A stretch of 64,000 nt of DNA from the NCBI RefSeq assembly GCF_003217515.1, contig NZ_QJSX01000008.1, positions 149,631 to 213,630 of the forward strand. Reading direction: 5' to 3'. The position numbers and the translations under genes are program-made. Below are positions 8,228 through 17,101 of this stretch, in pieces (position 1 is the stretch's first letter; the number at the start of each line of letters is the position of its first letter). The notes under the pieces are model-generated. The model saw nothing but the letters and a program-made list of their open reading frames with translations, was not told the DNA's origin and ran no database searches. The DNA is from Deinococcus yavapaiensis KR-236. Lineage in GTDB: Bacteria > Deinococcota > Deinococci > Deinococcales > Deinococcaceae.

Positions 8228-9132
8228 GAGGCCGTCTGAGAAGGGGCGGAGCTACGCTGAAGGATGGCACGGCACCCCTATCCCTCCGATCTGACGGACC
8301 GTGAATGGCGCATTCTCGAGCCACTCGTCCCGCTCGCCAAGCAAGGCGGCCGGCCTCGCAAGCATCCCCTCAGGGACATCCTCGACGCCATCTTCTACGT
8401 TGATCGCTCCGGGTGTTCCTGGCGCATGCTGCCCCACGAGTTTCCACCGTGGAAGACGGTCTACCATTACTTCCGTCAGTTCCGTCTCGACGGCACCTGG
8501 AAGCGAATGCAAGATGAGCTTCGCCGAATGGCGCGCATGGCGGCCGGGCGTTCACCCGAACCGACCGCGGCCATCCTGGACAGCCAAAGCATCCGGACCA
8601 GCCAGCGGGGTGGTCCAAGAGGGTACGACGGTGCCAAAAAGATCAGTGGCCGCAAACGACACCTGCTGGTGGACACCCTCGGTTTACCCCTGCTGATCAA
8701 AGTGCTTCCAGCGAACATCAGTGACCGTGATGGAGGTGAGGACGTCCTCCTGGAGGCGAAGCAAGCTATTCCGCCCCTGAGGCATTTGTTTGTCGATCAA
8801 GGGTATCGAGGGCAGTGGGTGAAGTGGGTTGAGGGCGAAGTAGGCTGGACGGTGGAGGTCGTCGCACGCCCTCGCAAGATCCGCGGAATCTGGTGGCCGA
8901 AGGACCAGCCGTTACCCGACTGGTATTTCGAGGCGTTGGAGGAACAGAAGAAGTTCAAGGTCATTCCAAGACGCTGGGTGGTGGAGCGTTCGTTCGCGTG
9001 GTACTCGTTCCACCGCCGCTTGGTGCGGGATTACGAGTTCTTACCGGAAACGACAGAAGCCTTTTTGCAGGTGGCCGCTACGCATCTTTTGGTTCGTCGC
9101 CTTGCCGCCTAAACCCCTTCTCGGACGGTCTC
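8228..9132 (+). mobile_element. intact IS5-family insertion sequence (905 bp)
   Basis: Imperfect terminal inverted repeats are visible: GAGGCCGTCTGAGAAGGGG at the left and, read inward from the right, GAGACCGTCCGAGAAGGGG (two mismatches). TAA flanks both ends (8225-8227 and 9133-9135), consistent with the 3-bp TNA duplication of IS1031-group IS5 elements. One full-length DDE transposase fills the element. It lies about 80 bp past the tRNA-Lys terminator. Confidence 0.88.
8264..9112 (+). CDS. IS5-family DDE transposase
   Basis: A 282-residue single-ORF transposase of full length. The N-terminal DLTDREWRILEPLVP and SGCSWRMLPHEFPPWKTVYHYF segments are typical of IS5 (DUF4096-type). The DDE core shows AAILDSQSIRTS with the first Asp, LFVDQGYRGQW with the second Asp, and RRWVVERSFAWYSFHRRLVRDYE with the Glu. 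No frameshift or stop, so the element may be active. Confidence 0.95.
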   Translation: MARHPYPSDLTDREWRILEPLVPLAKQGGRPRKHPLRDILDAIFYVDRSGCSWRMLPHEFPPWKTVYHYFRQFRLDGTWKRMQDELRRMARMAAGRSPEPTAAILDSQSIRTSQRGGPRGYDGAKKISGRKRHLLVDTLGLPLLIKVLPANISDRDGGEDVLLEAKQAIPPLRHLFVDQGYRGQWVKWVEGEVGWTVEVVARPRKIRGIWWPKDQPLPDWYFEALEEQKKFKVIPRRWVVERSFAWYSFHRRLVRDYEFLPETTEAFLQVAATHLLVRRLAA

Positions 9133-9208
9133 TAACACGACTCTGTCAAGCGTTCTGCGCGTCTGCACATGTGCCACACTCGCGCGAGACCGCTGGTACG
9201 CTGACCGC

Positions 9209-10084
9209 ATGTCGCACCCCCCGCAAGTCGAGGAGTTCTGGGTTCGTCATCAAGGCCTTCGCGTGCACGCCACGACCACGGGTAAGGGCGATGTCCCCAT
9301 CGTGTTGCTCACCGGCATGGGCGGTCCCGCGCGCCACTGGCGGCAAGTCCCCAGCCGTGAAATGCAAGAAGGCACCATGGCGACCGCACCGTGGAATGGA
9401 AGGTCTCTAATCGAGCCGGCCCTGGCCGCCCTCACGCGTGTCATCGCTTACGACCGTGGGGGCATCGACGCCAGCCAAGCGCCGAGCGCACCCCGGACCG
9501 TGGATGACTTCTGCGATGAGTTGCAAGCCGTCCTCGACGCGGCCAACGTTTCACGGGCGGTGCTGGTCGGGCACTCCTTCGGCGGCTTGATCGCCTTCAC
9601 CTTCGCGCGTCAATGTCCGGAGCGCGTGGCGGGACTGGTGCTGCTCGACGCGTCGCACCCCAATCAACTCGCGCGCTTCACTGCCGTGTTGCCGCCCGAG
9701 GAGGGCGCATGGTGGCAAGAGAACGCGGAGACGCGCGCCGAGACGTTCCCGGAGCGACCTCTATGGTCGGGCATGCTGCGGCAAGGAGAAGCGGTGGCGA
9801 GCGAGGGAGTGCTGGGCGCCTTGCCGCTCGCGGTCGTGTCGCGCAGCCATACGGAACCGGTGGAGCGGTTGTGGCAGTGGGGCATGACGATGGCGACACG
9901 CGAGGGCGTGGCGGCAATGGACGTGGCGTGGAAGGCGATGCAAGCGGACTACGCGCGGTCGTCGACACGCGGGGAGTTGGTGGTGGCGCCGAATAGTTTT
10001 CACTACGTGCATTTCGACGCACCACTCGAAGTGGTGAGCGTGATCGAGCGGGTGTGGCGAGCAGCGCGTGATACCACGCTTTGA
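9209..10084 (+). CDS. alpha/beta hydrolase
   Basis: A 291-residue hydrolase. The nucleophile elbow GHSFGG (121-126, Ser123), oxyanion-region LTGMGG (about 34-39) and a C-terminal NSFHYVHFDAP segment with the likely catalytic His are visible. There is an extra stretch of about 18 residues (about 48-66) just after the oxyanion loop where most relatives go straight into the next strand. A TACGCT box lies 6 nt before the ATG, suggesting leaderless expression. Substrate unknown; no operon partner. Confidence 0.85.
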   Translation: MSHPPQVEEFWVRHQGLRVHATTTGKGDVPIVLLTGMGGPARHWRQVPSREMQEGTMATAPWNGRSLIEPALAALTRVIAYDRGGIDASQAPSAPRTVDDFCDELQAVLDAANVSRAVLVGHSFGGLIAFTFARQCPERVAGLVLLDASHPNQLARFTAVLPPEEGAWWQENAETRAETFPERPLWSGMLRQGEAVASEGVLGALPLAVVSRSHTEPVERLWQWGMTMATREGVAAMDVAWKAMQADYARSSTRGELVVAPNSFHYVHFDAPLEVVSVIERVWRAARDTTL

Positions 10085-10255
10085 CACTTGATCGTTTCCT
10101 GCCCGCACGCTCTGACCTCGTCAGAGCGTGTTGCTCAAGGACGACAGCACCGCCAAGGCGGCCCTCTGCCGACTGACCAAGGAACACGAATTTCCTCGGG
10201 CAACACCTCAAGCGGCGTGATGCACAGGGGCGCGGTGAGCAAAGAAGCGTGTGTC

Positions 10256-10290
10256 CCCCTCTCGCCTTCGGGCGGGGAGGGGCGCTTTTT
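10256..10290. terminator. terminator between convergent genes
   Basis: A GC-rich hairpin with a TTCG tetraloop (CCCCTCTCGCC / GGCG.GGAGGGG) is followed on the plus strand by TTTTT at 10286-10290. It serves the hydrolase and lies at the 3' side of the convergent gene ending at 10302. Confidence 0.8.
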
Positions 10291-10301
10291 CGTGGCGGCC
10301 G

Positions 10302-10592
10302 TCAGTTCGGCGCGTCCGGAAAGAACTCGCTTTCTCCTGCACCATTCGCCCGGAGATGAGCGGAGATGCCTTGCATTAGAGCATGCGCGTGGGTCGTGGC
10401 CTCCTCGGCAGTCGCGAAGCCATCCTCGGTGACGCGGTACTGCCGACCGAGCGTGGTGGTGACCCAGACGTGGTAAGCGCCTTCGGCGCCGTGGTGAGCG
10501 ACGTAGAGGTTTTCAAGGTAGATGCTGAGGACGCGCGAGACCTCGGGCTCGTACGTTTCAAGGGCGATGATGGATTTCACTTCGTCCGGCAT
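10302..10592 (-). CDS. hypothetical protein, 96 aa
   Basis: A small protein starting MPDEVKSIIALETYEPEVS, with a middle VWVTTTLGRQYRVTEDGFATAEEATTHA that looks like a short beta-sheet plus helix domain, and an acidic tail. No signal peptide or membrane segment. I do not recognise the family. The start at 10592 is preferred to an upstream in-frame start at 10727 because the added 45 residues are Arg-rich and look non-coding. It converges with the alpha/beta hydrolase at a shared terminator. Confidence 0.6.
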   Translation of the reverse strand: MPDEVKSIIALETYEPEVSRVLSIYLENLYVAHHGAEGAYHVWVTTTLGRQYRVTEDGFATAEEATTHAHALMQGISAHLRANGAGESEFFPDAPN

Positions 10593-11006
10593 GGGGTCAT
10601 TGTTCCACTCACTTGAGAACTCCAGGCACGACGGGTGCCGCGGGAAGTGGGGGCGTTCCTCTCGAAGCACGCGAGCGTCGACGCCAAGGGAGACTGATCG
10701 GCGCCACCCTGCCCGACGCTTCGGCACACGACTCCATCAGGAGAAAGGATGCTCGACGGTTCGATAGGACTTGGAAGAAGCTTCTCCCGCACTCTCTCAA
10801 CGCTCATCAGCTGCTGATCGGCCACGCTTGCCCATCGCCTCTCCCTCGTGACGTCCGTGACCTGCCCGGCTCGCAAAAACTCGAGCATCACGCTCGGCCG
10901 TACTGGCGAGCCGTCCGAGAAGAACGATCGTCCCAAGTGACGAAAAAGGAGCCACGAACGCGTCGTGGCACCTTGAGGCGAAGACGACCGAAGCGCTTCG
11001 TTCTCG
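10593..11006. other. intergenic region without a recognisable gene
   Basis: Open frames of 60-120 codons exist on both strands, but their composition (Arg/Ser-rich, no domain) is that of chance frames in GC-rich DNA. No clear terminator or promoter was seen. Confidence 0.5.
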
Positions 11007-12119
11007 TCACACGAGCCGCACGGGCCGAGCGTTCACGCGCACCCGAAAGAGGGTGTACGGCTTGTGACGTTGATCCTTGCCTTCGTGGTAACGCGCTTGG
11101 CGATGCAATTGGTTCGCCGTGACGTACAAAAAGCCGTCCTCGGCCAGAGAGAGCGTGTCGGGCCACAACAGGCGCGGATCGCGCACGACCGTTTCCCACA
11201 CGCCGCCAGGCTTGCGCCGGGTGATGCTTCCATGCTCGTAGTTCGTGGCGTACACGAAGCCGTCCGCGTCCGACTCCAGTCCGTCCGCGCCGCCGCCCTT
11301 GTCGCCCTCGTCGGTGACCGTCGCCGCGACAGCGTCGTCGTCCAGCGTTCGGTCGAGGAGGGCCGCCGTGCTGACGCTGTACAGCCGTCGGCTTCCCAAC
11401 GGGCAGTAGTACAACCGCTCGCCGTCGGCGGAGATGGCGATGCCGTCGGCTCCCATGCCCGCTCCCGACTTCGGCGGGGCGTCGGGCGTGACCTCCAGAA
11501 ACGGCCGTCCTTCCACGATCGGGACGAAGTCCGTGAGGTCACGCGCCTTGGTGGACGGGTGGTCGTGCCGCCGCCGCCAGCTCTCGCCCGTTTCGAGATT
11601 CACGACGATGATCCCGTTCGGACCGTCTTGCGCCGAGTCGGTGATAAAAGCGGCGTTTCGGCGCAAGTCGAAACGAATGTCGTTGAGGTACGTGGTGGGC
11701 AACGCCACGTCTGTCGGCAGCAAAATCTTACGAGTGACGCTGTTTGCGGCAAGATCCACGCACACGAGCTTCGGCCCCCCATAAGACGTGCGCTCGAACA
11801 TCGGGCTGCCCGTATCGAGCATCCACAATCGATCGGCAGCGTCAACGACGACGCTCTGAACGCTCACGAGTGCGGCGGCGAGGTCGTCTTCGTTCGTGTC
11901 GTTCGTCGCTTGATCGGGGTACGCCACCGCCTCTCCTTGGCGAAGCTCGGCGACGGTGAACGTCACGTCGTCGCCCCACTTCGGGAAGTTCACGAAGATG
12001 CGCCCTTCGCGCGACACGGTCACGCCCGTCGGCATGGGCCCGTGAAAGTGCGCGACGATCTCGAGGACGCCCGTGAGGCGTTCCATCGGTAAGTTCGTGG
12101 TCCGTTCGGGGTCGCTCAT
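11007..12119 (-). CDS. major royal jelly protein / yellow-family beta-propeller
   Basis: A 370-residue six-bladed beta-propeller of the MRJP/yellow family. Landmarks are HFHGPMPTGVTVSREGRIFVNFP near the N-terminus (about 20-43), VVVDAADRLWMLDTG, YLNDIRFDLRRNAAFITDSA, GADGIAISADGERLYYCPLGSRRLY and the terminal blade GFVYATNYEHGS. No signal peptide is evident, so it may be cytosolic. The ATG at 12119 has AGGAG about 6 nt upstream; the open frame continues upstream only as a shadow of the dehydrogenase gene. Bacterial members exist, notably in Deinococcus; their ligand is unknown. It follows the alcohol dehydrogenase by 116 bp on the same strand. Confidence 0.88.
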   Translation of the reverse strand: MSDPERTTNLPMERLTGVLEIVAHFHGPMPTGVTVSREGRIFVNFPKWGDDVTFTVAELRQGEAVAYPDQATNDTNEDDLAAALVSVQSVVVDAADRLWMLDTGSPMFERTSYGGPKLVCVDLAANSVTRKILLPTDVALPTTYLNDIRFDLRRNAAFITDSAQDGPNGIIVVNLETGESWRRRHDHPSTKARDLTDFVPIVEGRPFLEVTPDAPPKSGAGMGADGIAISADGERLYYCPLGSRRLYSVSTAALLDRTLDDDAVAATVTDEGDKGGGADGLESDADGFVYATNYEHGSITRRKPGGVWETVVRDPRLLWPDTLSLAEDGFLYVTANQLHRQARYHEGKDQRHKPYTLFRVRVNARPVRLV

Positions 12120-12235
12120 TCGGTCTCCTGGGATGACGGCGAGAGGTGAAGCGGGGGTTCTCGCGACGCTCGAAACGAGAGGGTGGCAAATCGAGCTAAG
12201 CGCGACGTGGAACCGAGGTCGGCACGGCGCACCCG

Positions 12236-13438
12236 CTACAACCCGGGAACGACCTCGACTTTGAGCCAGCCGGGACGACGCTCGTCGAACGCTTGGTACG
12301 CCGCGACGGCATCGCTCATCTCCTCGACGTTCGACAACAAGGCCGTCGGGTCGAGCGTGCCGTTCTGAATGAGGTCCAGCAGCATCGGGATGTACTTGCG
12401 GTGGTGGCAGTTGCCCATGTTGATCGTCAGGTTCTTGTTCATCGCCGCGCCGATCGGGAAGCTCTGCATCGTCTGCGGGTACACGCCGATGATCGACAGC
12501 GTGCCCGCCTTCGCAAGTGCTTGCACGGCCCATTCCAGCGCTTGCGAAGGCGCGTCCCCGTGGTTGCCCGCCAAGCCTTGCGGCGCGACTTGCTGCAGCT
12601 GCTGCTGAAATTGCGCCTCCTCTTGGGCCGCCTGCTCGGCGGCGGGTCCGGCGTGCGCGTGCTTGGCGTCCACGCCGACCGCGTCGATCGCGCGGTCCAC
12701 GCCGACGCCGCCCGTGAGGCGTTGAATGGTCGCCACGGGGTCTTCCTGCTCGAAGTTGATGACCTCCGCGCCTTGATACCGCGCGGTCTCCAAACGCGAC
12801 TCGACCGCGTCGACGGCGAAGACGCGCCCGGCGCCCATGAGTTTGGCGGACGTGATCACGAACTGCCCGACGGGACCGCATCCGAACACCGCGACCGTGT
12901 CCCCTTCCTCGATCTCGGCGAGTTCCGCGCCGAAGTACGCGGTCGGAAAGATGTCGCTGCACAAGATCGCCTGCTGATCGGTCACGGAATCCGGAATTTT
13001 GACGAGATTCGCCGCGGCGTAGGGAATCCGGGCGAGTTCCGCTTGCAAGCCTTGAAAGGGACCGCTCATTTTCGGGCCGCCGAAGAAGGCGGTGCCCGCC
13101 GATGGACCGTTGGGGTTGGCGTTGTCGCACTGCGAGGTGTAACCGGCGCGGCAGTACGAACAGTATCCGCAGGCGATGGTGCTGGGAATGACGACGCGGT
13201 CGCCGGGGCGGAAGTTGCGAACGTCCGAGCCGACCGACTCCACGATGCCGACGCCTTCATGCCCGAGGATGGTGCCGGGCACCATCTCGCCCCCGGTGCC
13301 GTGCACGAAGTGCAAGTCCGTTCCGCAAATGGCAGAGGCCGTGAGGCGAACGATCGCGTCGCCGGGTTGTTCGAGGGTCGGTTCGGGAACATCGTCGAGA
13401 CGGATGTCACCCACCCCGTGCCATACCACTGCTTTCAT
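12236..13438 (-). CDS. zinc-dependent alcohol dehydrogenase, formaldehyde-dehydrogenase-like
   Basis: A 400-residue medium-chain dehydrogenase. The catalytic zinc ligands are Cys38 (SAICGTDLHF) and His60-Glu61 (GHEGVG). The structural zinc Cys are 90, 93, 96 and 104 (CGYCSYCRAGYTSQC). The Rossmann motif VAVFGCGPVGQ is near 180. A Gln/Ala-rich insertion after AKHAHAGPAAEQ is shared with glutathione-independent formaldehyde-dehydrogenase-like enzymes. The true start at 13438 has GAGG upstream; a longer frame to 13537 reads into non-coding DNA. It is downstream of a small hydrophilic ORF, 16 nt away, and probably co-transcribed with it. Confidence 0.9.
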   Translation of the reverse strand: MKAVVWHGVGDIRLDDVPEPTLEQPGDAIVRLTASAICGTDLHFVHGTGGEMVPGTILGHEGVGIVESVGSDVRNFRPGDRVVIPSTIACGYCSYCRAGYTSQCDNANPNGPSAGTAFFGGPKMSGPFQGLQAELARIPYAAANLVKIPDSVTDQQAILCSDIFPTAYFGAELAEIEEGDTVAVFGCGPVGQFVITSAKLMGAGRVFAVDAVESRLETARYQGAEVINFEQEDPVATIQRLTGGVGVDRAIDAVGVDAKHAHAGPAAEQAAQEEAQFQQQLQQVAPQGLAGNHGDAPSQALEWAVQALAKAGTLSIIGVYPQTMQSFPIGAAMNKNLTINMGNCHHRKYIPMLLDLIQNGTLDPTALLSNVEEMSDAVAAYQAFDERRPGWLKVEVVPGL

Positions 13439-13454
13439 ACGTTCCTCATGCCGC

Positions 13455-13646
13455 TCAGCTGTGCCCTGGATCGGAATCGTCGGACGGGCGACCGTGGCGC
13501 CCCTCGCGGTCGCTTTCGCCTTGCTCGTCCGGAGCACCTCGGTTGCCCGGCAGGTTTTGCGATGTTTGTTCCTTCGGCAATTGGGATTGCAGGCCGTCGC
13601 CGTGCTCGTCGGGCTTGCTCTTCGTCTGCTCTTCGTCCTGTGTCAT
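13455..13646 (-). CDS. small hydrophilic, probably disordered protein (63 aa)
   Basis: MTQDEEQTKSKPDEHG and the remainder are almost wholly polar (D, E, Q, S, G, P, R), with no hydrophobic core. The evidence that it is real is a strong ribosome site (GGAGG, 5 nt before the ATG at 13646) and position directly before the alcohol dehydrogenase. It resembles low-complexity stress-type hydrophilic proteins but I do not recognise a family. Confidence 0.55.
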   Translation of the reverse strand: MTQDEEQTKSKPDEHGDGLQSQLPKEQTSQNLPGNRGAPDEQGESDREGRHGRPSDDSDPGHS

Positions 13647-13695
13647 GTCGACCTCCTGCTCCACCTCACACGACGCGCATGAGGCGAACTGCTCA

Positions 13696-13725
13696 CCGCC
13701 CTTCATGCCTTGTCATGAAGGGCGG
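13696..13725. promoter_or_regulatory. 12-bp perfect inverted repeat upstream of the small ORF
   Basis: CCGCCCTTCATG, a 6-nt loop, then CATGAAGGGCGG. There is no T run on either side, and it lies about 50 bp upstream of the 13646 start, so an operator or mRNA-leader hairpin is likelier than a terminator. The 13726-14054 stretch beyond it holds no recognisable gene. Confidence 0.4.
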
Positions 13726-14054
13726 CGCGCGCACACTTCAGCTGACGCGTTGTTTTCCGGCCTCCTCGCTCGTCGGCACGGTCACGAGAGGGCGGCGTGT
13801 TCGACGTCTACGCGGCGCACTTGTTCTCGGTGGCTGGGCCGCTCATGGGCTGCTGCGTCCGGGATGGAGGCCGCGTACAAGCTTGGTGTGAAGGTCAGGA
13901 CGCCTTTTGATTTCTTGATTTCGAGAGACACGTCCGTTGGCGCACACGTCGTTGCCATGACATGCGCCTTCCGACCGTCTTTCCATCCAAGGCGGAAGGT
14001 GGGACAACGACAGCCCGCTCACGCGGCGTCAGACGGGATCGAGGAAGCTGAAGA

Positions 14055-15047
14055 ATGCCTACGCTGCTTCTCGGCGCTTTGCTCGCCGCCAGCGCCGCTT
14101 GGACGGTCCCGAACGTCTTCTCGCTCGGCTTCGCGCCGAACGGCGATGTGCTGGTGACTTCGCGCGCACGCGGCTCGGGCGCCGCTCCGCTCGATGTGAA
14201 CGTTCGCAGCCTCGTCACGGGCAAGGTCGTCTCGAGCGTCTCGATTCCCGAGGTTGGCGACGACGTCAGCCTCGTCTCCGTGTCCTCCGACCTGCGCCTT
14301 GCCGCTTGGCTCGACAAGGCGCAGGACGTCCTCACTGTTCGCACGCCCACGACCCGCTGGTCATCCAAGCTTCAAGGGGTGCGGGGCACCACGGCCCTGA
14401 CGTTCAGTCCCGACGGGCGCACCCTCGCTGCCGCGAACAGCAACGGGTACGTTCAACTGTGGGACGTCGAGCGCGGGGAGCGTCGCGCGACGATTTTGCT
14501 GAAATCCCGCCCTGACAGGCTCGCCTTTCGGCCCGACTCACGGGTGCTCGCCGTGAACATTCGATCGTACGAAGCTCCGAACGACGCGACGACGCTATGG
14601 AACGTCGCGGACGGCATGAAGCTCGGGAGCGTGCAGAGCCTTCCCGGCTTTTCGCCCGCGACGTTCGTCTTCGAGCCTGGTACGAGCATGTTGATCGCGG
14701 AGGCACCGAGGTACACCATCGGCTGGTTCGATTCCGAAAGCGGGAGCGTCTCGAAGACTTTGCCGATGTACGTCACGCCCTGCGAACAGCCCGCATCCTT
14801 CGTGAACTGCGCGCACGGTCCATTGAACGCCTCGCTGAGCCGTGACGGATCGAGAATCACGGTGACCGTCGATCCGCGAGACGGCCGACTGCTGGCGCTC
14901 GTGTACGACACCCGCACCCTGAAGCGGCTGTACCAAGTGCGAGTCGAAGGGTTCGCGGTCCTCACGCCGGACGGAAATTCGCTCTTGGTGTCGACGAGCT
15001 ACCCCGACTCGCTCTCGAAAGTCGTTCTCGAAGGCGAAGTTCCCTGA
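14055..15047 (+). CDS. exported WD40-like beta-propeller protein
   Basis: A 330-residue protein. The N-terminus MPTLLLGALLAASAAWTV is a short signal peptide. WD40-like blades follow, the clearest being TTALTFSPDGRTLAAANSNG then YVQLWDVERGERRATI, and RLAFRPDSRVLAV. There is no fused catalytic domain and the last blade ends at the C-terminus. The start has GAGGAAG upstream. Probably an extracytoplasmic scaffold or binding protein; partner unknown. Confidence 0.7.
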   Translation: MPTLLLGALLAASAAWTVPNVFSLGFAPNGDVLVTSRARGSGAAPLDVNVRSLVTGKVVSSVSIPEVGDDVSLVSVSSDLRLAAWLDKAQDVLTVRTPTTRWSSKLQGVRGTTALTFSPDGRTLAAANSNGYVQLWDVERGERRATILLKSRPDRLAFRPDSRVLAVNIRSYEAPNDATTLWNVADGMKLGSVQSLPGFSPATFVFEPGTSMLIAEAPRYTIGWFDSESGSVSKTLPMYVTPCEQPASFVNCAHGPLNASLSRDGSRITVTVDPRDGRLLALVYDTRTLKRLYQVRVEGFAVLTPDGNSLLVSTSYPDSLSKVVLEGEVP

Positions 15048-15275
15048 CTCGGACCCGTCACTCGCACGGCTCGGCGAAGAGCCGACGTGTCCTCCCCAAC
15101 TCGCTTCGTGGGTCGCGCGAGCACGAAGCGCTTGCTCGTCACGCTCTCGCAGGACTCGTTCAAAACGTCGAGCATGTAGGTGCGTTTGCAAGAACGTCGG
15201 CTCGTTCACGGCGCCGTCGAGCGTAAGACGCGCTCGCCTCCGAAACCCGTGATGTCGCGGGCACTTTTCGGTAGA

Positions 15276-15719
15276 TCAAGCCAGGGCGCGCAGGAGAATC
15301 GTCAGGATCAAGACACCTCGGGCCGTCCATGCGACCGTGCGAATCCAGTTCGTGCCGACCAAGGTCGAGACGAGCCCCGAGTCGAAGCCTGAGCCGAGCC
15401 GAGCATGAATCGGCACGGACACGAAGGCCGTCGACGCCCAGATCACGAGGACCAGTGCGAAGCCGATCCAACACGGCGTGGCTGACACGCTCGGCGGTGG
15501 GTGCAGGACCAGCCAACCCGCCGTGACGAGTTCGAGCAGCATGAGCGGACCGACGAGGAACGAGATGACGCTCGAGTGCCGCGTGTGGTACGCGGTGAAG
15601 CCCGCTTCTCCGACAAAATCGAACAGCGGGTAGTGCACGAGCTGAATCGTCCAGATAAGCCCCACGAGACACCACGTCACGGCCGCGTGAACGATCAGGA
15701 GGGTCACGTTCGGCAGCAT
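15276..15719 (-). CDS. conserved four-helix membrane protein
   Basis: A 147-residue integral membrane protein with four predicted helices (about 5-25, 50-70, 82-102, 125-145). LIWTIQLVHYPLFDFVGEAGFTAYH-type sequence between helices 1 and 2 and VGPLMLLELVTAGWL in helix 2 are the conserved parts of a small uncharacterised bacterial family. No function is known to me. It is monocistronic. Confidence 0.7.
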   Translation of the reverse strand: MLPNVTLLIVHAAVTWCLVGLIWTIQLVHYPLFDFVGEAGFTAYHTRHSSVISFLVGPLMLLELVTAGWLVLHPPPSVSATPCWIGFALVLVIWASTAFVSVPIHARLGSGFDSGLVSTLVGTNWIRTVAWTARGVLILTILLRALA

Positions 15720-15916
15720 AGGCCGCGCTTTCCAGGCGAGCCGTCACGGAAGCTACACGGCCTCCGTGCTGATAAAAAGCACTTCGGTCGAGGCGGGACG
15801 TGCCACGAGGCTCGGGGCTCGGCGGCTCCTGCGAACCGTCGTCATGGCTCGACGCGACCATCTTTCCAGGAGCCACGCAACGCCAACCTCACGCGTCTCG
15901 TAGGACAATACGAGGC

Positions 15917-17098
15917 ATGCGCGAGATCAAGATCCTCTCCGAAAATCCCATCGAGCAGATTTGGCTGCACTTGTCGAAATGGGAAAGCAAGACGCTCGCG
16001 CTGCGCCTGATTCGCGAGCGAGCGAACGAGAGCGGCGAGGCGCTCGACGAGGAGCGGGCTGACGCCAAGGCGCAAGGGCTGGCGTACTGCTTGCGGAACG
16101 CCCGCGAGTACCTGCGCGACCCGGCGGCGAGTTGGAACAAGCGCCTCCTCAACGGCTACTACGGCTTGATGTCCCTCGTCGGGGCGATCATGATCGCCGA
16201 TCCGCGCAACGACTACGACCTCGCGAAGTTCGAGCTCGCCGCGAAGATGGGTCACGGCCTGAACAACGTCGATGATCCGCACACGCCCTTTCCGGACGCC
16301 CAGAAGGTGTACGTGACGGAGGACGGCCTGCTCGTGCGTTATCTCGCGAGCCTCGGGGTGAGCAACCGCGACCTCAAGCTCGGCCGCAAGGACGCCGAGC
16401 GCGTGCTCGGCACGCCCGATCCGCGCCTGATGTCCCTCGATACGCTGCTGGCGAGCATTCCGGAGTTGCACGACCTCTACTTCGACGTGACGGGCCGCCA
16501 ACCGCTCAGCGTCGGGGTGTTCTTCCACTCCGACTTGAACTGGAATAGCGCGCGTGGCGACGAGGGAGGCGACCTCGTGGGAGAATTCCTGCGCGCGATC
16601 CGCTTGTTCGACGCGTCCGTCGAGGAACCCGACCGCGGAGTGTGGCTCGGTCTGCGCTCGAACGCCGCCTTCGACGAGCACGCGGCGCGCTCGCAGTTCC
16701 GCTTGCCTTTCGAGAAGTACCAGACCTACCGCGACGACCACGACGGTCGCGAGTACCTCGCGGGGTTCCTACCGACGTCGAGTTCGGCGAATTGGAAGTC
16801 CAGCACGGGAGCGTACGGTTCGGCGATGGCGGACACGGTGTACGCCGCGCCGCTCGTCGGACGAATCACGGACACGATCGCCGTGCACTACTGCCTGATG
16901 TACGCGCTGAGCATCATCGTGCGCTACCGACCCAGCCTTTGGCGTGAAATCAGCGAGGGGCGGCACGACGACTACTTCGCCCTCATCAAGTACTACTTCG
17001 AGGCGTTCGTGCGCGTCGTTCCCGAATTGGCCCTCGCACGAATCGCGGCGGCGTCCGTGCACGCCTTTCAGCCGGGCTCGCTTCACGCTCCGAGCTGA
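15917..17098 (+). CDS. YaaC-like protein
   Basis: A 393-residue cytosolic protein. The start ENPIEQIWLHLSKWESK (about 8-24), the alpha-helical NKRLLNGYYGLMSLVGAIM (about 74-92) and the C-terminal HYCLMYALSIIVRYRPSLW and FEAFVRVVPELAL helices match the layout of the Bacillus YaaC-like family, whose role is unknown, though this protein is longer. The start at 15917 is preferred to a far upstream in-frame ATG (15800), whose extension looks non-coding. It converges closely on the K+ channel gene (3 bp apart). Confidence 0.5.
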   Translation: MREIKILSENPIEQIWLHLSKWESKTLALRLIRERANESGEALDEERADAKAQGLAYCLRNAREYLRDPAASWNKRLLNGYYGLMSLVGAIMIADPRNDYDLAKFELAAKMGHGLNNVDDPHTPFPDAQKVYVTEDGLLVRYLASLGVSNRDLKLGRKDAERVLGTPDPRLMSLDTLLASIPELHDLYFDVTGRQPLSVGVFFHSDLNWNSARGDEGGDLVGEFLRAIRLFDASVEEPDRGVWLGLRSNAAFDEHAARSQFRLPFEKYQTYRDDHDGREYLAGFLPTSSSANWKSSTGAYGSAMADTVYAAPLVGRITDTIAVHYCLMYALSIIVRYRPSLWREISEGRHDDYFALIKYYFEAFVRVVPELALARIAAASVHAFQPGSLHAPS

Positions 17099-17101
17099 CC
17101 G

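Noticed and set aside
12120..13130. Long minus-strand frame of 707 codons covering both the royal-jelly protein and part of the dehydrogenase gene
   Set aside because: Its upstream part is Arg/Gly-rich and is a shadow of the dehydrogenase gene. The real start at 12119 has a ribosome site.
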